Shown: positions 38,898 to 48,032, counted from the stretch's first letter. The stretch: 64,000 nucleotides of DNA from JAVBWO01 sp036677375 (GCA_036677375.1 JAVBWO010000024.1:1-64000); one strand, 5' to 3'. A program made the numbers and translations. The notes: generated by a model not told the origin, from the letters alone.

Positions 38898-40220
38898 ATG
38901 TTGATGTATGATAAACAATTTTCTGGAAAAATTAATTTACATGTTCTGGATGAGCAATGGACGGACTGGAAGTGGCAGATCAAGCACAGCATAAAAGATA
39001 TCACTACTTTTGAAAAACTGCTTGGTATTAATATTGATCCGGAAGAAAAAGAAGAATTAGAGAAAACTCTGAAAAAGTTTCCTCTCTCCATTACTCCGTA
39101 TTACCTGTCTTTGATCGACGCGGATGATTACAAAAACGATCCGATCTATAAACAATCTTTTCCAAATCCAAGGGAGCTCATCATCAAAAAACACGAAATG
39201 ACGGATCCTCTTGCGGAGGATAAGGACAGCCCGGTTCCCGGTCTTGTTCACAGATATCCCGATCGGGTTCTTCTCCATGTAAGCAATATTTGCTCTATGT
39301 ATTGCAGGCATTGTACCAGAAAAAGAAAAGTAGGCGATATCGATTATATTCCTAGTAAGAAGTCTATTTTAAAAGCAATCAATTATATTAAAAACACACC
39401 TCGCGTCAGGGATGTTTTGCTGTCCGGCGGTGATCCGTTTATGCTGTCCGACGAATTTTTAGATTGGATCTTAACGGAATTGAGAAAAATAAAACACGTT
39501 GAAGTGATCAGAATTGGAAGTCGCATGCCTGTGGTGCTCCCTTACCGGATTACCGACGACCTGGTAAATATGTTGAAAAAACATCATCCTCTCTGGCTCA
39601 ATACGCATTTTAATCATCCTTACGAAATAACGGCTTCTTCTAAGAGAGCATTGCAAAAACTAGCCGATGCGGGGATTCCTCTGGGAAACCAGTCCGTATT
39701 GCTTGCCGGAGTCAACGACTGCCCCATCATCATGAAAAAATTAGTACAAATGCTTGTAAAAAACAGAGTGCGGCCATACTATCTTTATCAATGTGACCTG
39801 TCGGAGGGGCTAACGCACTTCAGAACATCTGTTGGCAAAGGCATAGAAATTATTGAAAGCCTGAGAGGGCATACAAGCGGCTTCGCTATCCCAACATATG
39901 TCATTGATGCCCCCGGCGGCGGCGGCAAAATTCCCGTAATGCCCAACTATCTTATTTCATGGTCTGACAATAAAGTAGTGCTGAGAAATTACGAAGGTGT
40001 GATTACAACTTATCGCGAACCGGATTCTTATCAGACAATATCCTGCAACAGATCCTGTGAAACCTGCAACCTGCAATTTGATTTCGATGAAAAACAGGAG
40101 AACAAAGCCGTTGGAATCAGCAGACTCTTGGCAGACTATGATGAAGCGATTTCATTGGTTCCTGAAAATAATATCAGATTAACCCGGCGTGAAAATTTTG
40201 ATACAAAAAAATCGGAGTGA
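38898..40220 (+). CDS. ablA: Lysine 2,3-aminomutase
   Basis: A radical-SAM, PLP-dependent enzyme of 440 aa that converts L-lysine to beta-lysine. CSMYCRHCTRKRKVG gives the CxxxCxxC cluster near residue 132; VLLSGGDPFMLSD, RIGSRMPVVLPYRIT and THFNHPYEIT follow; the PLP lysine is in DAPGGGGKIPVMPNY near 345. RBS AAAGGAG; ATG at 38898 or 38904 are both possible. The next gene is a beta-lysine acetyltransferase, so the pair makes the osmolyte N-epsilon-acetyl-beta-lysine rather than serving lysine fermentation. The region is much more AT-rich than its left neighbours. Confidence 0.93.
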   Translation: MLMYDKQFSGKINLHVLDEQWTDWKWQIKHSIKDITTFEKLLGINIDPEEKEELEKTLKKFPLSITPYYLSLIDADDYKNDPIYKQSFPNPRELIIKKHEMTDPLAEDKDSPVPGLVHRYPDRVLLHVSNICSMYCRHCTRKRKVGDIDYIPSKKSILKAINYIKNTPRVRDVLLSGGDPFMLSDEFLDWILTELRKIKHVEVIRIGSRMPVVLPYRITDDLVNMLKKHHPLWLNTHFNHPYEITASSKRALQKLADAGIPLGNQSVLLAGVNDCPIIMKKLVQMLVKNRVRPYYLYQCDLSEGLTHFRTSVGKGIEIIESLRGHTSGFAIPTYVIDAPGGGGKIPVMPNYLISWSDNKVVLRNYEGVITTYREPDSYQTISCNRSCETCNLQFDFDEKQENKAVGISRLLADYDEAISLVPENNIRLTRRENFDTKKSE

Positions 40221-40224
40221 TTTC

Positions 40225-41064
40225 ATGACAGACAATATTATAAAATTAGGTGAATCAATCATACAGCATGGCGAAAGTAATAACAGAGTCTATCTTATGA
40301 AACTATCAAAAGTTGATTATCCCTATATCATCAACCAAATTCACGATTTGACTAAAAAAAATTGTTATACAAAAATTTTTGCCAAAGTGCCTCAATGGGC
40401 CAAAGAAGGTTTTCAAAACAATGGATATCGCATAGAAGCGTTGATTCCGAATTTTTTTAAGGGCACAGAAGACGTTTATTTTATGTCCTACTATTTTGAT
40501 TCATTAAGAAAAATGCAAACGAATATACAAAAAGCGGAACAAATCATTGATTTTGCAAAAAAAGTACAGCCATTACAAACCAAACCTCAATTAGCAAGTA
40601 ATTATCGCTTTGGCATTCTCACAGAACAAGATACCGACGATATGGTTGCAATTTATAAAAGGGTCTTCCAATCATATCCTTTTCCCATATATGATTCTGA
40701 ATATCTGAAACAAACTATGAACGAAAATGTGGTTTATTTTGGAGTCAAGGATAAGGATAAGGGGAACATTGCCGCTATTGCATCATGTGAAATGGATATC
40801 GTCAATCAAAACGTGGAAATGACGGATTTTGCAACGCTGGAAGAGCATCGCGCCAAAGGACTTTCTTCATTTTTATTATCAGAAATGGAAAACGAGATGA
40901 TCAAAAGAGGCATGCTGACGGCCTATACCATTGCGCGTTGCATGTCCTACGGTATGAATATCACTTTTGCCAAACACCATTATATATTCAGCGGGACACT
41001 CGTCAACAATACCAATATATCCGGCTCCATTGAAAGCATGAATGTATGGTATAAAGCCTTGTAA
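40225..41064 (+). CDS. ablB: Beta-lysine N6-acetyltransferase
   Basis: A 279-aa GNAT-family enzyme that acetylates the epsilon amino group of beta-lysine with acetyl-CoA. GNAT elements: AIYKRVFQSYPFPIYD, IAAIASCEMDIVNQNVEMTDFATLEEHRAKGL and FLLSEMENEMIKRGMLTAYTIARCMSYGMN. The N-terminal 130 residues (KLGESIIQHGESNNRVYLMKL) are typical of AblB. Start at 40225 after CGGAGTGATTTC, four bases after the ablA stop. Product: compatible solute for salt stress. Confidence 0.9.
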   Translation: MTDNIIKLGESIIQHGESNNRVYLMKLSKVDYPYIINQIHDLTKKNCYTKIFAKVPQWAKEGFQNNGYRIEALIPNFFKGTEDVYFMSYYFDSLRKMQTNIQKAEQIIDFAKKVQPLQTKPQLASNYRFGILTEQDTDDMVAIYKRVFQSYPFPIYDSEYLKQTMNENVVYFGVKDKDKGNIAAIASCEMDIVNQNVEMTDFATLEEHRAKGLSSFLLSEMENEMIKRGMLTAYTIARCMSYGMNITFAKHHYIFSGTLVNNTNISGSIESMNVWYKAL

Positions 41065-41351
41065 AAGAATTTCAATTGCAAGATCTCCAATCAGCTTCTG
41101 AACCACGCATCCCTCTCACGTAGTTGCGTGTGGACGGGGGATGCGGAATGGAGAATGATGGAAGAAGCCTGTTTCTCAAAATAAACTGTCGGGAACGGAA
41201 CAATATGTTTTTTTGATATCGTTGCGGTATCCTTTGGTGAAAAAAATGTGTTATAATAAAAACACCGGATCTGCAAAAACCACCGTTAAATAACAACGGG
41301 ACGGTTTTTCGATCTGAAAGACTTACAGTAATAGAAATAAGGTGAAAGAAG

Positions 41352-42035
41352 ATGTCTGTTAACAGCATTGGGGAGACAGGAAGGATCGCAACGAATTCCG
41401 CGCAACCTAAAAAGTTAAGGGACAACGTTGATTTTGCCAACGTATTAAAAAGCATGGAGCAGGGGACGGCTATCGACTTGGACGGTATCTTTGAAGCTGC
41501 TTCCAACAAGTACGGCGTCCCGGTCAACCTTCTGAAGGCCGTGGCAAAAGCGGAATCAGGCTTTCATGTCGACGCCACGTCCTGCTGCGGTGCCATGGGA
41601 ATCATGCAGCTCATGCCGGCCACGGCGGAAGCTCTGGGGGTAGGCGACGCCTATGACCCCGCGCAGAATATTATGGGCGGCGCCAAATACTTAAGCCAAA
41701 TGCTCAGTGAATTTGACGGAAACGTAGCATTTGCCGTTGCCGCCTATAATGCGGGACCCGGCAACGTTAAGAAATTTAACGGTATTCCACCCTTTGCGGA
41801 AACGCAGAACTACGTCGAGAAAGTCATGGGATATTGCGGCAGCAATACCTCAGCCGGTCTGATACCGGCCGCTTCCGCTCCTTCTTCGTGTCTGCAAAAT
41901 ATTTTATCATCCGTCGCGGCGGACGATAATGAAAATGAAACGGATTCTCTTGCCACCATGGCGCGTATGAGCATCTACCGGATGCAGATGCGGCTGCTGG
42001 AAGAAACAGAGGAAGATCAGAACTTGATTTTTTAA
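41352..42035 (+). CDS. Lytic transglycosylase (SLT/Slt70-like catalytic domain)
   Basis: A 227-aa protein. The catalytic domain (about residues 48-170) has VAKAESGFHVDA with the general-acid Glu near 67, GAMGIMQLMPATAEALG and VAAYNAGPGNVKKFNGIPPF. There is no clear signal peptide; the N-terminal 45 residues and C-terminal 55 residues are Ser/Asn/Ala-rich, like flagellar or spore-associated forms released by other routes. It cleaves glycan strands of peptidoglycan. Stand-alone gene. Confidence 0.9.
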   Translation: MSVNSIGETGRIATNSAQPKKLRDNVDFANVLKSMEQGTAIDLDGIFEAASNKYGVPVNLLKAVAKAESGFHVDATSCCGAMGIMQLMPATAEALGVGDAYDPAQNIMGGAKYLSQMLSEFDGNVAFAVAAYNAGPGNVKKFNGIPPFAETQNYVEKVMGYCGSNTSAGLIPAASAPSSCLQNILSSVAADDNENETDSLATMARMSIYRMQMRLLEETEEDQNLIF

Positions 42036-42143
42036 ATTATAGGGCGTAGCGGCGGGTTGTTACAGCCTGCCGCTTAATCAAAAAAAGATTGAATCAAATC
42101 ACCCTTTTGGCGGCGGTTCCATTTCGCCCCAAGGCGTCATGAT

Positions 42144-42213
42144 GCGGAATATCACTCAGTGGTAGATGCAACCTTGCCAAGATTGAAGATGCGAGTCCGC
42201 ATCTCTTCGCCCA
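42144..42213 (+). pseudogene. Degraded tRNA-Gly(GCC) relic
   Basis: Starts GCGGAAT, keeps ACTCAGTGGTAGA (D-arm), CAACCTTGCCAAGATTG (anticodon arm with GCC and one mismatch) and AGATGC/GCATCT (T-stem) but the T-loop lacks TTC and the 3' acceptor strand is a base short (TTCGCCCA). The order and spacing of parts is unmistakably that of tRNA-Gly, yet it cannot fold canonically. Confidence 0.6.
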
Positions 42214-42217
42214 CTTC

Positions 42218-42257
42218 AAAAAAACAACCCCTGTTATTAACAAGGGTTGTTTTTTGT
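42218..42257. terminator. Bidirectional terminator
   Basis: AAAAAACAACCC / GGGTTGTTTTTT with a TGTTATTAACA core. It follows the tRNA relic on + and the kelch gene on -. Confidence 0.85.
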
Positions 42258-42314
42258 TTGGATCCCCTCTGCAAGATCTTTGTGCCAAATTTTAAGGGAG
42301 GGGGATGTGAAATT

Positions 42315-44018
42315 TTACTGATACTGCATGATCTCAAACTTCATGATTTTATCGAAAACAATGTAGTCCTGCCGGCTGGTGAAGGGACCCACCATGTTGT
42401 TATTGAAGATATAATACGCTTTGCCGGTGCCGGCTGCTTTGGCGTCGTACCAAGCAACAAAAGCATTTACCTCGTTCATGGTCAGGTCGTATTCCTTCTC
42501 CGTTCCGTCAATTAACGTGATGACCAGAAAAGCCCTGCCGGTAATGGCTGCAGCCGCCGGTGTCGCCGACGCTTCGTTGGAATAGCTGCTTTCGCCTGCG
42601 CTGTTTACGGCGGTTACTACATAGTAATAGGTTGTGCCGTTGCTTAAGCCGGAGTCGGTATAGGCCGTCTCGGTAATATTACTGGCTATGGCGGTATACG
42701 GCCCGCCCGCTGTTGTGGCTTTTAAAACATTATAGCTGGTGGCACCGCTTAGCGCCGTCCAGGACAGGCTCGCCTGGGCGTCACCGGCTGTAGCGGTAAG
42801 ATTTACCGGGGCTTCGGGAGCTGTTTGCGGGGTATATTCTTCCACGGAATTTAAGTAATTACTACCATCATAACCACCAATCGCATAGATCTTGCCATCG
42901 AATACTACTGTTTCATGACGTGATCTCGCTGTCGCCATGGAAGCTTTGGTCGTCCAAGTATTGGTGACAGGATTATATTCTTCTACCGAATTAAAGCGAT
43001 TAGTACCATCGGTGCCTCCTATTGCATAGATCTTGCCATCCACGATCGCTTGCTGATGAGTATATCTTGCCGTTACCATGGCGGCCATTGTAGTCCAGCT
43101 ATCGGTGGCAGGGTCATACTCTTCTGTCGAACTGAGTGCTACACTGGAAGGCCCTATCCCACCCATTGCATAGATTTTTCCATCCAATACTGTTACTTCA
43201 TGAAGTCCCCGTGCCGTTGCCATGGTAGCCTTGGTGGTCCAGGTATTTGTAGCAGGGTTATATTCTTCTACGGAATTTAAGCAATTGCTACCATTGCCAT
43301 TTACGCCACCAATCGCGTAGATCTTGCCATCGACTACTGCTAATTCATGATCCCCTCTTGCCGTTGCCATAGAAGCCTTGGTTGTCCAAGTATTGGCAGC
43401 AGGATCATACATTTCTACGGAATTTAAGTAAGTACTTATATGGCCAATTTCACAATAAAAGCCTCCTATTGCATAGATCTTGCCGCCGACTACGATTACT
43501 TTGTGCCAATATCTTGAGGTTGACATAGAGGCTATTGTAGTCCAAGTATTGGTGGCAGGGTCATATTTTTCTACCGAATTGAGAGAACCGGAACCCCATC
43601 CTCCTATCGCATAGATCTTCCCACCGATTACTGCTACTCCAGGACACCCTCTTGCAGTAGTCATGGAGGCTTTGGTCGTCCAGGTATTAGTAGTTGGGTC
43701 ATATTCTTCTACGGAATTAGTGAAATTCCCACTGCTATCGCGGCCTCCTATCGCATAGATTTTACCGTCTACCACCGCAATTGCGAAAAGGTCTTTTCCA
43801 GTTGCCATAGAGGCTTTGGTCGTCCAGGTATCGCCGTCCGTCGCCAAGGCCGGCAGGCTCGTAGCAAGCAATAGGAATGCCATGAGCATGAACAAAAGCA
43901 ATAGACTGCCCCAAGACCTGCGCCCTTTTCCGGCTCTCCCCGCGGACATGCCGCCTGATGCGGACGCTAGAGATGGTAAAGCTGATAAAGATGATAAAGC
44001 TGCTGATGCAATTTTCAC
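42315..44018 (-). CDS. Exported kelch-repeat protein with FN3 domain
   Basis: A 567-aa surface or secreted protein. A hydrophobic stretch LLLLFMLMAFLLLATSLPALA (about residues 38-58) is a signal peptide behind an unusually long Ser/Ala/Arg-rich n-region. Seven kelch units follow (WTTKASMATAR... VVDGKIYAIGG... NSVEEYDPATN), giving a beta-propeller; then one fibronectin type III domain and a C-terminal domain of about 75 residues (AFVAWYDAKAAGTGKAYYIF, SRQDYIVFDKI) seen in other Clostridia surface proteins. The start is GTG after AAGGAGGCATTG. Ligand unknown. Confidence 0.85.
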   Translation of the reverse strand: MKIASAALSSLSALPSLASASGGMSAGRAGKGRRSWGSLLLLFMLMAFLLLATSLPALATDGDTWTTKASMATGKDLFAIAVVDGKIYAIGGRDSSGNFTNSVEEYDPTTNTWTTKASMTTARGCPGVAVIGGKIYAIGGWGSGSLNSVEKYDPATNTWTTIASMSTSRYWHKVIVVGGKIYAIGGFYCEIGHISTYLNSVEMYDPAANTWTTKASMATARGDHELAVVDGKIYAIGGVNGNGSNCLNSVEEYNPATNTWTTKATMATARGLHEVTVLDGKIYAMGGIGPSSVALSSTEEYDPATDSWTTMAAMVTARYTHQQAIVDGKIYAIGGTDGTNRFNSVEEYNPVTNTWTTKASMATARSRHETVVFDGKIYAIGGYDGSNYLNSVEEYTPQTAPEAPVNLTATAGDAQASLSWTALSGATSYNVLKATTAGGPYTAIASNITETAYTDSGLSNGTTYYYVVTAVNSAGESSYSNEASATPAAAAITGRAFLVITLIDGTEKEYDLTMNEVNAFVAWYDAKAAGTGKAYYIFNNNMVGPFTSRQDYIVFDKIMKFEIMQYQ

Positions 44019-44120
44019 TTTACAATGCCTCCTTCAAATTTTTCTTCTATCTATTCTTTCGGTAGTTTAATGGAAAAAATTAACATTTGGCAACTATAAA
44101 ATATTAAGAAATATTAATAT

Positions 44121-44162
44121 CAAAAATAGGAGCTGCCGCATTTTTTAATGCGACAGCTCCTA
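44121..44162 (-). terminator. Terminator of the sleB-ypeB unit
   Basis: AGGAGCTG / CAGCTCCT outer stem with a GCATT/AATGC inner stem; on the - strand it is followed by TATTTTTG. It lies downstream of ypeB and upstream of the kelch gene. Confidence 0.75.
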
Positions 44163-44304
44163 ATCAATACCGACAAGCGGTTAAAGTGCGGTTAAAGTTT
44201 TGAATTCCGGGACATCCCGGAGTTGCAAAGCCCTCAAAACGCTTCGCGCCGGTTACGGTTTCGCGAATTATTCTTTTACTTTTATCACTTTTATTACATG
44301 TTTA

Positions 44305-45684
44305 TTACATGGTAAACTTGCCGCCTTCGGTGTTGATGATCTGCAAGACATCTTGTTCCTGTCCTGTTTCGGCGTTGATATAGATCAAATAATCCTGATC
44401 GTCCAACTTACCCTTAAATTCATAACACAAAACCTCGCTGCCGAAATCCGTAGGAATCAAAGCCAGTCTCGCGTCATCCTCCGGCTTGATGGAAGTTACC
44501 GCTTTGCGGGCCGCAGAAGCGTCTATTGCAGGCGCCGGCAAGTTTCTCCCACGATGAGACATAAAGTAAGTCGCCGCCTCGAAACCGACGATTTGCCCAT
44601 TATCCAAGGCTACTTTGACCTTTACCTGGTCGGGATAAATGATAATGTCGTTTTCCATATACACAAAGGCAATGGTCAAAGAATTGTCCTGATTGGTGGT
44701 ATAGGTGGGGGACATGGCATCAAAACCGGCCTGCTTCAAAAATTCCTGCGCTTTGGCCATGGCTTCTTCTTCCGTCAAATTACCCTGGCTGAGATGCCGG
44801 GTATTCATCAGCATGACAAGACGGCCGCCGGTTTGCGTTATATTGATTTGAATGGTTTCTTGCTGTGCTTTTTTATTGCTGTTATTGGTGGCGGTCAGGC
44901 TGTACACGGGGATGGTAGCATCTTTCAAAAGTTCACCGTCTGCGGATTTGGCAAAAGTATAATCCGTATCGGAGCGTAAAATTCCCTGCAACTCCTTGGC
45001 TTTGGCCAACGCTTCATCGGCGCTCACTTCTTGGCCGCTTAGGCCCTGGGGTTCTCGGTTTTCCATATGGTCGGAGAAGGGCCCGTCATAGATCATGGAA
45101 GGATATTCCGTGGCGCGTTCATTAATCTCTTGGAAGCTGTAGCCCACAGGGTCGGAATCCGCTGTGATTTCCTTTGCACTGTTGCTTTCTGCCTTTGGAT
45201 CATAGAATTTCAGATTCTTTTCGCTGATTTGTCCTTGCAGCGCCTGGATGTCGCTGCTGACATCACTGACCTGTTTTCCCAGTTCCTTAAGCTTGCTTTT
45301 CTCTTCATCTGTCAGCGTCTGGCCTGCCGCCAGTTTATTAGTCATAGCTGTGGCGTAGTCGGCTAATTGATTTAAAAATTTATTGCTTTTGGTAAGGGTT
45401 GCGTGCTGTAAGGGCAGGGTTGACAGCTTCTCCTGCGCAAAGCCAGCCTGCCAGCGGATATCGGATAATAATTTCATGGTGTTGACAGGGGATGAAGTAA
45501 CCTGCAGCTTGGAGGTTAAGACCGACAGGTTTTCCATAGAAGCCGCTAAGTCGTAAAAGGCGCTTTGATACTGATTTTCCACCAGGTTTGAGACCTGGGC
45601 GTGGGCAACGCTTTCCTGCCTTCCCCAAAAGATTGCCGCAACCAAGGCAATCACTAAAATTACCGGAAATACTTTTTTAAACAT
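44305..45684 (-). CDS. ypeB: Spore germination protein YpeB
   Basis: A 459-aa protein with an N-terminal membrane anchor (VFPVILVIALVAAIFWGR), a helical YpeB domain (YQSAFYDLAASMENLSVLTSKLQV, IRWQAGFAQEKLSTLP) and C-terminal PepSY-like repeats. YpeB is needed for deposition and inhibition/stability of the cortex-lytic enzyme SleB in dormant spores. It sits directly downstream of sleB, the standard arrangement, and shows that the host makes endospores. Confidence 0.93.
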   Translation of the reverse strand: MFKKVFPVILVIALVAAIFWGRQESVAHAQVSNLVENQYQSAFYDLAASMENLSVLTSKLQVTSSPVNTMKLLSDIRWQAGFAQEKLSTLPLQHATLTKSNKFLNQLADYATAMTNKLAAGQTLTDEEKSKLKELGKQVSDVSSDIQALQGQISEKNLKFYDPKAESNSAKEITADSDPVGYSFQEINERATEYPSMIYDGPFSDHMENREPQGLSGQEVSADEALAKAKELQGILRSDTDYTFAKSADGELLKDATIPVYSLTATNNSNKKAQQETIQINITQTGGRLVMLMNTRHLSQGNLTEEEAMAKAQEFLKQAGFDAMSPTYTTNQDNSLTIAFVYMENDIIIYPDQVKVKVALDNGQIVGFEAATYFMSHRGRNLPAPAIDASAARKAVTSIKPEDDARLALIPTDFGSEVLCYEFKGKLDDQDYLIYINAETGQEQDVLQIINTEGGKFTM

Positions 45685-45889
45685 TGTTTCTCCTCCTTAA
45701 CTTATCAGAACATCTATCCTATGAACACAGGATAGAATCGTTCCTATCGTTTGTAGCGGCTATGAGCGGTTGCGGCTCCCGCTATCCGCCAAGATTTGCC
45801 GCAAGTGTAACCTAGCCATATGGCCCGGCGTGTGTTCCTTTTGGCGATCATTGAGATGTGATAAAACCGCAATTTTACAGGGTCGTCAT

Positions 45890-46624
45890 TTATTTGCCGA
45901 ATACATGGTTGCCATATCGTACGACGACCGTACGCGACCATATCCAAGGACTGGTAGCGGTGGCGGGGTTCCAAAAATACAGGCAGCCATAAGAGGGATC
46001 CCAGCCGTTTAAAGCGTCATGGGCCGCCCGCAGTGAATCACTGTCCGGGCCGGCGTTATTGATCCGGCTATTGCTTACCGATTCCAAGGCATAGCTTTGA
46101 TAGATGACGCCGCTTAAGGTATTGGGAAAGGAGGAGGAATCCACGCGGTTTAATAAGACCGCGCCTACCGCCACCTTGCCGATATATGGCTCAGCCTCGG
46201 ACTCTGCCCAGATGGCTCTGGCCAAAAGATAAGCATCATCGCTGGTGGAAACAGCGCCGCTGCTTTTCGTGGACATGTATTTGGTCAGTCCCAACGCCTC
46301 ATAGGTCTTGTTACCTACCACCCCGTCGGCAGTAAGGTTATTTTTTTTCTGAAATTTAAGAATGGCGCTGTAGGTATCACGGCCATAAACGCCGTCCACC
46401 GTACCGGTATAATAGCCCCAGTTTTTTAATCTTTGCTGCACATCTTTTACTGCTTGGCCCTGGCTGCCCCAAGTTAGAGTAGAGGTGGCCGCCTCAGCTT
46501 CTTGGTTAGCCAAAACGCCGATAAAAAGCGTCAAAACAAAAACACCTAAAGCAATGGCTAAAAATTTTTTTAAACTGTTTTTTTCAAAAATTCCTGTTTT
46601 GGTTTTCATATTCATTGTACTCAT
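45890..46624 (-). CDS. sleB: Spore cortex-lytic enzyme SleB
   Basis: A 244-aa exported lytic transglycosylase. Signal/anchor region FLAIALGVFVLTLFIGVLA, a peptidoglycan-binding domain (about 52-115: GSQGQAVKDVQQRLKNWGYY, DGVVGNKTYEAL) and a hydrolase_2 catalytic domain with the Glu in LLARAIWAESEAEPYIGKVA and a C-terminal GCLYFWNPATA. It degrades spore cortex peptidoglycan containing muramic-delta-lactam during germination. The first methionine may be at any of three close positions. Confidence 0.93.
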   Translation of the reverse strand: MSTMNMKTKTGIFEKNSLKKFLAIALGVFVLTLFIGVLANQEAEAATSTLTWGSQGQAVKDVQQRLKNWGYYTGTVDGVYGRDTYSAILKFQKKNNLTADGVVGNKTYEALGLTKYMSTKSSGAVSTSDDAYLLARAIWAESEAEPYIGKVAVGAVLLNRVDSSSFPNTLSGVIYQSYALESVSNSRINNAGPDSDSLRAAHDALNGWDPSYGCLYFWNPATATSPWIWSRTVVVRYGNHVFGK

Positions 46625-46805
46625 GGATACCTCCCATACATTTTTAATTCCGCAGCCGATTCGTGGGTAAATCTTAAAAAACGGATCAGCTGAAAAAGTA
46701 AAAAGGTTAAAAAATCATTTTATTGCCTTTTTTCAATGTTTTCCACTAATCGTATTATTATTCTGCCAGAACAAAACTTTTTTATGCTTTCCGCCAAAAC
46801 AATGC

Positions 46806-46834
46806 TTGCATTCAAAGTTTTTCTGTGGTAATAT
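46806..46834 (+). promoter_or_regulatory. Promoter of the tRNA-Cys/tRNA-Leu unit
   Basis: TTGCAT, 17-base spacer, TAATAT; 13 bases before the tRNA-Cys. Confidence 0.65.
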
Positions 46835-46847
46835 GTTTTTGCGGTTG

Positions 46848-46921
46848 GGCGCCATAGCCAAGTGGTAAGGCAGAGGCCTGCAAAGCCTTTACCCCCGGTT
46901 CAAATCCGGGTGGCGCCTCCA
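46848..46921 (+). tRNA. tRNA-Cys (GCA)
   Basis: 74 bases including encoded CCA. Acceptor GGCGCCA/TGGCGCC, anticodon loop CTGCAAA, T-arm CCCGG-TTCAAAT-CCGGG. All arms pair. Confidence 0.97.
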
Positions 46922-46926
46922 TCTTT

Positions 46927-47015
46927 GCCGGAGTGGCGAAATTGGCAGACGCACGGGACTTAAAATCCCGCGGAGCTTACCCTCCGTACCGGTTCGAGTC
47001 CGGTCTCCGGCACCA
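46927..47015 (+). tRNA. tRNA-Leu (TAA)
   Basis: 89 bases with the long variable arm of class II tRNAs. Acceptor GCCGGAG/CTCCGGC, anticodon stem GGGA/TCCC with loop CTTAAAA, T-arm ACCGG-TTCGAGT-CCGGT, CCA encoded. Five bases after tRNA-Cys, one transcript. Confidence 0.97.
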
Positions 47016-47045
47016 CCTTGCATGAATCTAGAGTTCATAACGGCA

Positions 47046-47080
47046 AAAACAGGCTGACGATTCGTTAGCCTGTTTTGTTT
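47046..47080 (+). terminator. Terminator after the tRNA pair
   Basis: AAACAGGCT / AGCCTGTTT stem with ACGA/TCGT inside and a T-rich tail. Confidence 0.8.
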
Positions 47081-47170
47081 TCGCAATCTCTCTTTAATGC
47101 ACATGTTTCTTTTTGCTTTTCGATACGCTATAATGCAATTAGATCAATTGAATTGGATGAGGTGTAGGTT

Positions 47171-47638
47171 ATGCCGCAGCTGGAAAAGGGTGGTAAATTT
47201 ATCTTTGGTAAATCTCTGATTCGAAATAACTTTGATATCCAACTGCCGCCGCAAGCTATAAAAGAGTACAATATTGCATCGGAAGGAAAAGTATATCTCT
47301 TTACCGGCAGTAAAAGTACAGGCGGCTTTTGTATTACACGAAAGGGATTGCTGTATCCATCTAAAATCGGCAATATACTAAAAGATACGCCTGCATTACT
47401 GCATTACAAATTGACAGAAGGCGAATTTATTCCTTATAAAGGTCGTTTCTACTGCTGGATTGAGATTTCACCTGCCGGAGCAATCCGCTTGCCGGCTCAG
47501 ACAGCGGCATTATTGCAAATTGAGCAAGGCATGGAGCTTTTATCCATTAGAAGCAGCGATATTGCATTTACAATGGGTGCAAAGGGACCGTTGCTTTTAA
47601 TAGCAGAAAACTATAGTGGTGAAATCGAATTGTTTTAG
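47171..47638 (+). CDS. Hypothetical protein, tandem AbrB/swapped-hairpin-like halves
   Basis: A 155-aa protein of unknown role. Two halves look alike: IQLPPQAIKEYNIASEGKVYLF...STGGF and IRLPAQTAALLQIEQGMELLSIRSS...MGAKGP, each with a strand, LP, helix, xIxxGxxLxxI order resembling SpoVT/AbrB-type DNA-binding half-barrels. A DNA-binding regulator is therefore possible but unproven. RBS GAGGTGTAGGTT; a TATAAT-like box is near 47129. Confidence 0.65.
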   Translation: MPQLEKGGKFIFGKSLIRNNFDIQLPPQAIKEYNIASEGKVYLFTGSKSTGGFCITRKGLLYPSKIGNILKDTPALLHYKLTEGEFIPYKGRFYCWIEISPAGAIRLPAQTAALLQIEQGMELLSIRSSDIAFTMGAKGPLLLIAENYSGEIELF

Positions 47639-47675
47639 TTTCAAATACCAATTTCAGTTTGTCAGAACATTAATG

Positions 47676-47743
47676 TTGTAATATTAGCTTGTCTGATACA
47701 CCGAAACCTCTATTTTATACGGATTCCTGAGTTTGTCCTTATG
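47676..47743 (+). repeat. Diverged 65-base repeat, copy 1
   Basis: Begins TTGTAATATTAGCTTG and continues ACCGAAACCTCTATTTTA, CGGATTCCTGAGTTTGTC. It aligns, with scattered mismatches, to 49566-49633. Noncoding in both places. Confidence 0.45.
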
Positions 47744-47759
47744 ATCACTCGCACCATTG

Positions 47760-47796
47760 AAAAAACCGTCGACAAAAGTTGACGGTTTTTTGTTTT
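47760..47796. terminator. Terminator hairpin
   Basis: AAAAAACCGTC / GACGGTTTTTT stem, T-rich tail on both strands; lies downstream of the 155-aa protein gene. Confidence 0.8.
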
Positions 47797-48002
47797 GCCT
47801 GTATCCTGGGTTAGTGAGAGGAAAGCCTATCAGGACACTTGGGTGTGAAATCCAGTGACTTACTGGATTTCGCCAAGTCCTACAATTGCACTTGTATAAA
47901 ATAAAACACCAGCTATCTATTATGATGCTTGTGTTGTTATTATTGTCAGTACACACATAAGTACATACTGTTGTACCTGAAATGAGCAAGCGAATTCTTC
48001 CA
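47797..48002. other. Intergenic stretch without gene
   Basis: Nothing recognisable apart from short repeated TGACTTACTGGATTTC-like pieces; AT-rich. It lies between the terminator and the SOS-type promoter. Confidence 0.4.
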
Positions 48003-48032
48003 TTGACTAGAACGCATGTTCTATTTTATAAT
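48003..48032 (+). promoter_or_regulatory. LexA-type (SOS) promoter
   Basis: TTGACT (48003-48008), 18-base spacer, TATAAT (48027-48032). Inside the spacer lies GAACGCATGTTC (48010-48021), a perfect inverted repeat matching the Gram-positive LexA/DinR box pattern GAAC-N4-GTTC. LexA bound here would block RNA polymerase. Confidence 0.75.

Noticed and set aside
42840..43830. Regular DNA repeats considered as a CRISPR array
   Set aside because: They are codon-level kelch repeats with variable unit length and no unique spacers. The same reasoning excludes the Sel1 and methyltransferase repeats. No cas gene is present anywhere.
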